DNA from: a virus
DNA length: 64,000 bases
IMG/VR virus record: IMGVR_UViG_3300027754_000034
Location: 124,001-188,000 of that record
Reading direction: 5' to 3' (one strand)
Below, piece by piece: positions 57,740 through 64,000 of this stretch. Made by a program: the position numbers and the translations under genes. The first letter of the stretch is position 1, and each line of letters starts with the position of its first letter. The notes below the pieces were generated by a model. The model saw only the letters and a list, made by a program, of their open reading frames with translations, made no database searches and was not told the DNA's origin.

Positions 57740-58507
57740 TCAGTCTTTATCTTCAATATCATTTTTAACCGGCTTTAAATCCGAAATCAGAATTTCCGAT
57801 TCAACGCCCGAAACTCTATATAAGGTAGTTTTTTCGTATATCTTATCAAGATCTTTTTTCTCTACATATCTGGCTAGACTTCTACGAGGGTCATTTTTAA
57901 AATGACCCAAGGCAAATATTCGGGCACCCGCTAGTTGTTTAAAAGTGAATTCTCTCCCTTCTAATTTAAATTCTTTTCTTTTATGGTATCTATTTAGTTC
58001 TCTTACCTTCAAATGCCTTCTGAGAGAACGTTCACTCACGAACATCACTCGAATGGAAATGTCACTAGGTATTTTCTTAAATAATCTTAAGGAAATTCTC
58101 AAAGCATAATCGCATGCTAATGCAAAAGCATCTTGATATGAATTGGCCCTAATTAAGACACTCGCCATTCCGAAAGATTCATGCAATATGACTCGCCAGA
58201 TTTTCATATCGGGGTCTATACTTTCACCCACCAGCCTTCTAAGGGTATTTATTTTGTAATCAGGGAATGCTAATTTTTGAGCAGCATCAAATATCTGATC
58301 AAATTTAGTTTTCCCTGATTTTGCAGGATGAATCGGAATCTCTTCTAAAATACTATAATGTATAGCATTGTTTTTTATTAGTTCCGTGAGCACTTCCCTG
58401 AAGTATTCTTCATCCTTTTTACCAGACATTCTAAATATGCATTTTTCTATCGCTTCCAGGGCCTCTTCAGATAAAGGATCAACAGAACGAATTTTGGGAC
58501 TACTCAT
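57740..58507 (-). CDS. hypothetical protein
   Basis: 255 residues, MSSPKIRSVDPLSEEALEAIEKC. Alpha-rich with a basic central region (SERSLRRHLKVRELNRYHKRKEFKLEGR) that could bind nucleic acid. It lies 29 bases upstream of purZ on the same strand and is probably cotranscribed. No DatZ-type HD motif is seen. Function unknown. Confidence 0.7.
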   Translation of the reverse strand: MSSPKIRSVDPLSEEALEAIEKCIFRMSGKKDEEYFREVLTELIKNNAIHYSILEEIPIHPAKSGKTKFDQIFDAAQKLAFPDYKINTLRRLVGESIDPDMKIWRVILHESFGMASVLIRANSYQDAFALACDYALRISLRLFKKIPSDISIRVMFVSERSLRRHLKVRELNRYHKRKEFKLEGREFTFKQLAGARIFALGHFKNDPRRSLARYVEKKDLDKIYEKTTLYRVSGVESEILISDLKPVKNDIEDKD

Positions 58508-58865
58508 AAACTGTATAGTTTTAGCACAGAAGACAGACTCTGGGTACTTTACCCAATGGGATTAAATTACTTACTCGAAAAATTAATTTAATCCTAGCCT
58601 AATAAGGGAGCGGTTTTAAACCAGGAAGACCTAAGAAAAAAATAGGATCATCAGAATCGAGATTTTTCTGATTATCTGAAAATAAAGCATCTCATGATCC
58701 TTTATTTTCTTTTTCTTTTTTTGATCTGATCTTTTGTTAATTGAAATGAAATGGAAATGAACAAAGTAGATTCCTTCGTAGCAGGACACCCAGAGAAGGT
58801 AGAAGAGAAGTCAGTGAAGAAGAACGCCAAGTAAGTAGAACGCCAAGTAAGTAGAAGATTTAGAA
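58508..58865. other. 358-base intergenic stretch with one tiny possible gene
   Basis: AT-rich and without a convincing gene on the minus strand. On the plus strand a 27-codon frame (58751-58834, MEMNKVDSFVAGHPEKVEEK...) precedes the tandem repeat agaacgccaagtaagt (58817-58853). An imperfect inverted repeat (gaatcgagatttttctgatt region) lies near 58656-58680. Nothing stronger is seen. Confidence 0.5.
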
Positions 58866-59135
58866 ATGAAAGATTTTATTATAAGTAAAGAAGAGGGGAT
58901 ATTTCCTACTTTCTTTATTTTTATGGATCTTCCGAAGCATCTAGAGTATAGAGTGCAAAATATGCCCCTTTTAAAAGAAGGTATGATCGTTGATTTTAAT
59001 CTAAACATCAATGATCTTAGGTCTTTTAGACATCCCAAGATTATTAAGGGTAACCATATAATAAATAAATGTGTTTTCAAATATGGGGGAAAAAGGCCCG
59101 GTTTGGTGCAGTATGTGGAGTGGAAAGCTATTTAA
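58866..59135 (+). CDS. hypothetical protein
   Basis: 89 residues, MKDFIISKEEGIFPTFFIFMDLPKHLEYRVQNMPLLKEG. Small alpha/beta protein ending RPGLVQYVEWKAI. Intergenic repeats precede it. No family recognised. Confidence 0.6.
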   Translation: MKDFIISKEEGIFPTFFIFMDLPKHLEYRVQNMPLLKEGMIVDFNLNINDLRSFRHPKIIKGNHIINKCVFKYGGKRPGLVQYVEWKAI

Positions 59136-59552
59136 AATTTATGAAACTTATGTAGGATAGTATTAAATAAAAATATTTATTGTGTAAATTGTATATGAGA
59201 AAGTATCCTCTTATATAAAGGGTCAATTTACGAAAAAATATTTAAATCACTATTCATTGAAGGGGGTCTACACACGAGAGCGTCACTTCTCTGGGATTCG
59301 CTGGTTATTTTCCTAAATGAAAGAATGGTGTGCCAATATGCTGAAGACTGGGGTATATGGGAAAGGAGCAGTGGGGAGAAATTTTATGAAAATTTGGCGA
59401 AAATTCTTATGCTTGTTTAGTATTTACTGAACAGATATTTACTTTACTATTGACTTTAAAAGAGGGCTATGTTAGACCTCTTTTATCCGATGTTGATCGG
59501 TTCTAACCATAACTCCGATAAGTCGGCGTAGCATTCGCCGCATGGGGACTAC
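59136..59552. other. 417-base intergenic region before the sigma-like gene
   Basis: AT-rich. It contains a terminator-like hairpin AAAAGAGG/CCTCTTTT with trailing TTTT (59458-59484), a short 37-codon plus-strand frame at 59317-59430 (MKEWCANMLKTGVYGKG) without clear support, and a small GC hairpin (GGCG tagcatt CGCC) 25 bases before the sigma-like start. Probably the control region for that gene. Confidence 0.55.
59458..59484 (+). terminator. hairpin with T run
   Basis: AAAAGAGG/CCTCTTTT, 11-base loop, ending in TTTT on the plus strand. It could end read-through from 58866 or attenuate transcription into the sigma-like gene. Confidence 0.6.
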
Positions 59553-60851
59553 ATGAATTCTGAAAAAGCCGATATTTCGGCAAGTTCTTCTGTGCGTGTC
59601 ATTATTCCTACAACTTCGGAATTTTTGACTAAATGGAATGCCTGGATTCACGGCAAAGTGAGCAAGCATTATAAGCGAGATAAAGAAAGAATCCCTGACA
59701 CTGCTCAAAGGGTAAGGCTTCGTTTACTCTCCAAGGATTTCATTTCTCGTTGGTTTTTTAAACATCTCACTGACGATCTCGTTGATCTGTCAGAGGCAAT
59801 CAGTATGACTGGCAATCCTAGGATTAATTTTTCACCTAGGATTAGCCCAGTTCATGGGGGTCGCAAAGATCCTAATTCTCTTTGGAGAATTTCAGATATT
59901 CTGAATTTCAGTAATTTTGATTATGAAAGGTATTTTTATAGTACTCAGAATCACACTATAGAGACTGATAAATTTCTTCGTTTATTGGGTTACGGATCTA
60001 AAAGTACTGTTACAGGTAAGTGGGAAATAAACACCGAGGATTATAGTGTACTGGAGTCATTATATCGACAAGGTAGAATCAAACCTGCTGAACTTACGGA
60101 ACATACTTGTTCAGAATCTAACATCAAGAAGAATTCTGACGGAACATGTTTAGTAGGTGGTTGTTCAGAAAAGCATTTTAGCAAGGGTTATTGTAAACCT
60201 CATTATAGAAGTACTCGCGCCAATGCATGTTCTGAATGTGAAAAAGGAAGAAATGTACTCAAAAGTAAGGGTATTTCTCTTGCTCATAGATGGAATGACC
60301 CTGAAGTAATAAAGTCTGTTTCGAAGCTTCGTTGGAACGATTCTCAGCTGGTTCCATTCTTGCGGGATTGGAAAAGTGGAAATCTTATTAAGCATCCACC
60401 TCGCTACATTATGAGAAAGCCTTCTGAGGCTACGGTGGATGCTGGATTACTCAAATACGCTAATATGGTGATTGATAATGACGTTTTCAATCATTTTAAG
60501 AGTATGATCAGATCGGATGATGTCTCTTACATCTCATTAGATATAAAATCTGACCCTGATGGGTCTACATTTGAGAAAATGTATTGGGAGACTAGTGAAG
60601 AAGGTTCAGGAAGAACAGCAGTATTTATCGATCATAACGCTCAAAATGAATTTATTGTGACTGAAGACAGATATACTATTATTTCATTAATAAGAAAGGC
60701 GAATTTAACACAGATTGAAGAGAATATCATCAAATTTGTGGATCTAGAAGAGTCTACCATATCTGAAGTAGCAGATAAATTAGGACTAGCCCCGGCTAAA
60801 ATTAATAAAATTCGTTTAAACGCTATGAATAAAATAAGAAGTTTAGCTTAA
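59553..60851 (+). CDS. phage sigma-like transcription factor with zinc finger
   Basis: 432 residues. N-terminal 90 residues (KWNAWIHGKVSKHYKRDKERIPDTAQRVRLRLLSKDF) resemble sigma region 2. Middle residues about 195-235 'CLVGGCSEKHFSKGYCKPHY...ACSEC' form a treble-clef zinc motif (CxxxxC, CxxH) otherwise common in HNH-like proteins. The C-terminal 45 residues 'LTQIEENIIKFVDLEESTISEVADKLGLAPAKINKIRLNAMNKIRS' are a sigma-70 region-4-type helix-turn-helix. It may steer host RNA polymerase to phage promoters such as the GC-rich 24-bp element (inference). Confidence 0.72.
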   Translation: MNSEKADISASSSVRVIIPTTSEFLTKWNAWIHGKVSKHYKRDKERIPDTAQRVRLRLLSKDFISRWFFKHLTDDLVDLSEAISMTGNPRINFSPRISPVHGGRKDPNSLWRISDILNFSNFDYERYFYSTQNHTIETDKFLRLLGYGSKSTVTGKWEINTEDYSVLESLYRQGRIKPAELTEHTCSESNIKKNSDGTCLVGGCSEKHFSKGYCKPHYRSTRANACSECEKGRNVLKSKGISLAHRWNDPEVIKSVSKLRWNDSQLVPFLRDWKSGNLIKHPPRYIMRKPSEATVDAGLLKYANMVIDNDVFNHFKSMIRSDDVSYISLDIKSDPDGSTFEKMYWETSEEGSGRTAVFIDHNAQNEFIVTEDRYTIISLIRKANLTQIEENIIKFVDLEESTISEVADKLGLAPAKINKIRLNAMNKIRSLA

Positions 60852-60879
60852 ATTTTTCATGATTACCTAATGTAGGATC

Positions 60880-63183
60880 ATGAATACTCGTATATCTGCT
60901 GCGGAGATCATCCATCTTTATAGAACCAGAATAGCGTCACTAGAGGATGATTTAGGAAATCGAGTAAGATTGTACCTGGAATCGAAATTTCCAGGTACAA
61001 ATATCGAATTATCACCTAAGCGAATAGGTGTCAGATTATATAAGATACTTAGCCAAAATACTAAAAGTGATATCGATACACTAATTGAATCACTATTTGA
61101 AAAGTTAGAGTCCAAATCTTTAAGTGCGAATGATGTGGACGAAGCATATGCGAATCTAATAACGGTTGCTAAGGGAGTGGCCTCTGGCGCGACGTCTTCC
61201 AAGGATCCCGTTCAGAAAAGTACAAAGACCTCCATCCCGGAGATCGATACAGATGCTATTAAGGCCAGAGATTTCGGAAATTCTCTAATCGCTGTCCTAC
61301 AAAGGAATTCATTTTTAGGGGAATTCGCTAATGATTCTCCAGAATCTATAGGCAGAAGATTAATATCGATTGCAAAGTATCAGTTGGCAGGGAATTTACA
61401 AAAGGCATATGATGCCATACAGGATTTACTGAAGTATTATGTAACTTCCGATTATGACTTTACGAAAAGAGCAGACAATATAAATCAGGCAATATTAAAA
61501 GTATTTGGAGATTTAAAAAGTAGATCGATGTCGCGCTCTAAATCTGAGCGTCAATATAAGCACAAGAGTGATATAGACGAGATGTCTGCACTGTTGTGGA
61601 AAAAGAATAAAGTAGAATCAAAATCACTGTTCAAAGGAATTCCAATAAAATGGACAAGTAAAGATGAACAGAGATTTAGGAGTTTAGGCGAAAAACTGAA
61701 GGGTGATGGAATAGATAGTTCTATCATAACTCCAAAGCCTCCAGATATGACTTCGGAGCGCAAAGAAGAATTCGCAGAGGAAGCATTTGGGACTCGTTCA
61801 GATAGTGGAGTATCTGAGGGAGGGATTGATAAAATACCGGAGGGGGCTCAAAAGTTTCTAGAAATAGGCGATGCTGAGGTAGATACTTTAAGTGGGGAAA
61901 AGCATTTCATAAAAATACTTCAGAGTCATTTTCCTGAAATTAAATCAACACTGGATGATAAAGAAAAATTATTATTTGAATTAATTGTAGAACAGGGATC
62001 AGGGTTTTACAATTCAGCGAAGGAAATAAAGAAAAAGGATGGTACTACGGAGATCGTAGAATCAAAGAAAAAATGGTCAGGGAGTTTGCTTCCTGGCGAA
62101 GAACATAATATGAATTTAGGAGGGGCATGGAAAGAAGCATGTCTGCTCGAAAATCCGACTTGGGTATCTTGGTATCAAGACAGACCTGGTCGGTTAACAA
62201 AATTACGAGAAGTTCTCTTAGATAAGATTCAGAGCTATCTCGATAATAAATTACCTAAAGAAGATTACGAGGTATTGTACTCAACATGGAATACTTCTGG
62301 TGGTAAGGTAATAGATAAAGATTTAGAAAGATTTCAATATGAAAGAGGTCGCTTAGAAAGGAAAAAACAAAAATTAGAGGAGAGTATAACGACCAGAGGT
62401 CTTTCTCCTCAAGAGGAAGCAGAAATTGAGCGTTATAACGATAAATTCATTTTAGAAGATGAATATGGTAAACTAAAGTACTATGATGATATTAGGGAAT
62501 TAACTCATAAAGAAGAACGGAGGTTAGAGGAACTGCCGTTACTTTTAAAGAAATATAATGTAAATCTTAATAGTATACCCAAGATTCCACCTAAGACGCC
62601 GACACCAGTGGAACATCTAATGTGGCTTAATAAATTAGAAGACACAAGAGCGTTAACTCCTTCTTTAGATATTCTGATGGATAAGGTATATGATGAAGTG
62701 TTGGATATGTTCGATGGGAAGGGGTCAATAGTCCGTTCCATAATTTCGGAAATGCCTTCTTCTTCGAATCTGTCTCTATTAAATTCGATGGCGAAGGGAT
62801 TACAAAAAGTACGAGAAGAGAAAGTACGAATAAAGGATCTTCCTGCTCAGAAGGAAAAAGAATCCGAGAATGGATCAAGAGATTTTGAAGATTCAGAAGA
62901 AGACTCGGTAAAGAAAGAATCCATTAAAAAAATTAAAGATATGCTTGCTCAAATCAAGCGAGCTGTTCCCCTAAAATATCTAGATCTCTTGAATGATGTA
63001 AAAGCATTTGCAGATGGAAACCCTCCATCTAGACTCCGAGATAAGAATTTTTGGAAGGATCTGGAGCCCAGTGACTTTCGAGATATTTTAAATGCAATAC
63101 CTGGAGCGAATCAATTATTAGAAGAATCTTTAGGTGTCAAAAAGGCGTCATACCTAGAACGGATTGCACTAAGTATCATGTAA
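60880..63183 (+). CDS. large hypothetical protein, possibly structural
   Basis: 767 residues, the longest gene in the window. Largely helical and charged (SKDEQRFRSLGEKLKG; FQYERGRLERKKQKLEESI; DEYGKLKYYDDIRELTHKEERRLEEL) with a low-complexity segment near 660-690. It ends KKASYLERIALSIM, a tail form seen in several proteins of large phages, perhaps a processing or targeting tag (inference). A perfect 11-bp inverted repeat lies at about 60972-60998. Follows the sigma-like gene by 28 bases. No known domain. Confidence 0.75.
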   Translation: MNTRISAAEIIHLYRTRIASLEDDLGNRVRLYLESKFPGTNIELSPKRIGVRLYKILSQNTKSDIDTLIESLFEKLESKSLSANDVDEAYANLITVAKGVASGATSSKDPVQKSTKTSIPEIDTDAIKARDFGNSLIAVLQRNSFLGEFANDSPESIGRRLISIAKYQLAGNLQKAYDAIQDLLKYYVTSDYDFTKRADNINQAILKVFGDLKSRSMSRSKSERQYKHKSDIDEMSALLWKKNKVESKSLFKGIPIKWTSKDEQRFRSLGEKLKGDGIDSSIITPKPPDMTSERKEEFAEEAFGTRSDSGVSEGGIDKIPEGAQKFLEIGDAEVDTLSGEKHFIKILQSHFPEIKSTLDDKEKLLFELIVEQGSGFYNSAKEIKKKDGTTEIVESKKKWSGSLLPGEEHNMNLGGAWKEACLLENPTWVSWYQDRPGRLTKLREVLLDKIQSYLDNKLPKEDYEVLYSTWNTSGGKVIDKDLERFQYERGRLERKKQKLEESITTRGLSPQEEAEIERYNDKFILEDEYGKLKYYDDIRELTHKEERRLEELPLLLKKYNVNLNSIPKIPPKTPTPVEHLMWLNKLEDTRALTPSLDILMDKVYDEVLDMFDGKGSIVRSIISEMPSSSNLSLLNSMAKGLQKVREEKVRIKDLPAQKEKESENGSRDFEDSEEDSVKKESIKKIKDMLAQIKRAVPLKYLDLLNDVKAFADGNPPSRLRDKNFWKDLEPSDFRDILNAIPGANQLLEESLGVKKASYLERIALSIM

Positions 63184-63184
63184 A

Positions 63185-63514
63185 ATGGATGGAAGTTCAA
63201 AAAATAGTGTAGTAGATGGTGTTTTATTCAGACCCGTATCCTTGTCATATGCCCTATCTGAATTTCCTGTATTAATATATGACATGATTTGTAGAAGAGT
63301 TCATATAAACCCAATATCTACTGCAAATGGTTTATATGGAGTAAAGATATTTGGCCGCAATAATAAAATATGGACTCTGAGAACTGAAGATTATGATAAG
63401 TGTCTTAATATCACAAGAAAATTCAGTTCATCCGCTCTTTTTCCTTCTTCTATTGAATCTACTCTAGAAATTGTAAAAAGTTTCATCTCTGTTGAATTTG
63501 CAGGTAGAGTATGA
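63185..63514 (+). CDS. hypothetical protein
   Basis: 109 residues, MDGSSKNSVVDGVLFRPVSLSYALSEFPVLIYDM. Begins one base after the stop of the 767-residue gene and is almost certainly in the same operon. Contains 'GLYGVKIFGRNNKIWTLRTEDY'. Function unknown. Confidence 0.65.
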   Translation: MDGSSKNSVVDGVLFRPVSLSYALSEFPVLIYDMICRRVHINPISTANGLYGVKIFGRNNKIWTLRTEDYDKCLNITRKFSSSALFPSSIESTLEIVKSFISVEFAGRV

Positions 63515-63515
63515 C

Positions 63516-63701
63516 ATGAAGAATAAAGAAGAAGTATTTGTAGTTTGTAAGCGTGGTAAAGACAATGCTACTGCTGGTCAGCATTGTTCAAGCAACCTTG
63601 CATATAAGATGTCGGAGGATGGATCTCATTCAGTAATATTCAGGTGTGTAAAGTGTAGCTACCAATGGAGCACTCCTATTGGTGGTTCTGTTAGTTTATG
63701 A
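63516..63701 (+). CDS. zinc-ribbon protein
   Basis: 61 residues from ATG 63516 (MKNKEEVFVVCKRGKDNAT), one base after the previous stop. 'CKRG...GQHCSSN...FRCVKCSYQW' gives four cysteines of a zinc ribbon, similar in style to the next gene. Probably nucleic-acid binding. Confidence 0.7.
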   Translation: MKNKEEVFVVCKRGKDNATAGQHCSSNLAYKMSEDGSHSVIFRCVKCSYQWSTPIGGSVSL

Positions 63702-63880
63702 TATTTTTTTGCCCGGATTGTAACAGCAAACTAGATCAGTCTGCGTTTCCGGGTAAATTATACTGCAATCTTTGTGATTGTAATTTCTCATTGGAGATTA
63801 AATTTATAAAAGAAAATAATGAACACTCTTTATATAGGAAACAAACATGCGCAAGAATTGACGAGAAGAGTAATAGATGA
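63698..63880 (+). CDS. zinc-ribbon protein
   Basis: 60 residues, MIFFCPDCNSKLDQSAFPGKLYCNLCDCNFSLE: two CxxC knuckles of a zinc ribbon, then a charged tail. Its ATG overlaps the previous stop (ATGA), and its 3' half overlaps the clamp-loader-like start by 62 bases in another frame. Confidence 0.65.
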   Translation: MIFFCPDCNSKLDQSAFPGKLYCNLCDCNFSLEIKFIKENNEHSLYRKQTCARIDEKSNR

Positions 63881-64000
63881 TGGCTTAGGTCCAGTTTTAC
63901 TCCAAGGACCGGGAGGAATAGGAAAATGTTCTTTTATTAAAGAAATTCTTTTATCACAAGAGTATAAAGTTAGTATATTGAATAAAGAAAGTAAGATAGA
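63819..64000 (+). CDS. P-loop ATPase start (clamp-loader or AAA+-like), runs off the window
   Basis: Frame from ATG 63819, open to the window edge, about 60 residues visible. 'MNTLYIGNKHAQELTRRVIDDGLGPVLLQGPGGIGKCSFIKEIL' has a Walker A GPGGIGKCS after a short helix, as in DnaX/HolB-type clamp-loader subunits and other AAA+ proteins. With a DnaE-type polymerase in the genome a clamp loader would be expected. Confidence 0.7.
   Translation, partial: MNTLYIGNKHAQELTRRVIDDGLGPVLLQGPGGIGKCSFIKEILLSQEYKVSILNKESKI

Noticed and set aside
59317-59430. 37-codon plus-strand frame
   Set aside because: No ribosome site, no recognisable sequence, and the region looks regulatory.

Overview
The window reads as part of a large tailed-phage genome (jumbo-phage style). 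Genes are short, densely packed and often joined by ATGA overlaps. Most encode unrecognised proteins, but there are seven tRNA or tRNA-like genes, a phage-type nucleotide and DNA metabolism set, lysis enzymes, collagen-like fibre proteins and no bacterial housekeeping operon. The host cannot be named. A lytic transglycosylase, an amidase endolysin and a signal-peptide protein point to a bacterium with a peptidoglycan wall.

Layout. 1-6 kb: partial lytic transglycosylase, small genes and a visibly GC-rich block (about 1.93-4.43 kb) with adenylosuccinate lyase (purB). 6-39 kb: almost all genes are on the minus strand, many preceded by the same GC-rich 24-bp element. This arm holds a BRCT protein, glycosyltransferases, an ATP-dependent DNA ligase, pentapeptide proteins, a VWA/metallopeptidase and MoxR pair flanking a plus-strand endolysin cassette, a tRNA cluster with a group I intron, TilS, a cytidine-deaminase-fold protein and a polynucleotide-kinase-like protein. 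38.8-39.9 kb: a gene-free, repeat-rich control region with four tandem copies of the element and perfect palindromes. 40-64 kb: both strands, with a compact DnaE-type polymerase, two collagen-like proteins, a HhH-GPD-type glycosylase, dNMP kinase, a double-length ThyX, glycosyltransferase/TPR, HNH nuclease, a nuclease-Mom fusion, a PurZ-type synthetase, a sigma-like factor and the start of a clamp-loader-like ATPase.

Two systems stand out. First, a fixed-length element (GACAGTCG, 8 variable bases, GCTGCGTC) occurs 22 times, only on the minus strand. All but one copy lie in or at the edge of leaders 18-162 bases before starts or tRNAs. I infer a phage-specific promoter, possibly read with the sigma-like protein at 59.6 kb. 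Second, the PurA-family enzyme at 56.5 kb has PurZ features (WGSSGKGK where PurA has the catalytic Asp, CTSRNCT, PIRVG). With the phage purB, dNMP kinase and ThyX it suggests 2-aminoadenine (Z) DNA, here with a DnaE-type polymerase. A third link is TilS together with a CAU tRNA whose anticodon loop is split by an Azoarcus-like group I intron.

All function calls come from reading motifs by eye; no database search or folding program was run.
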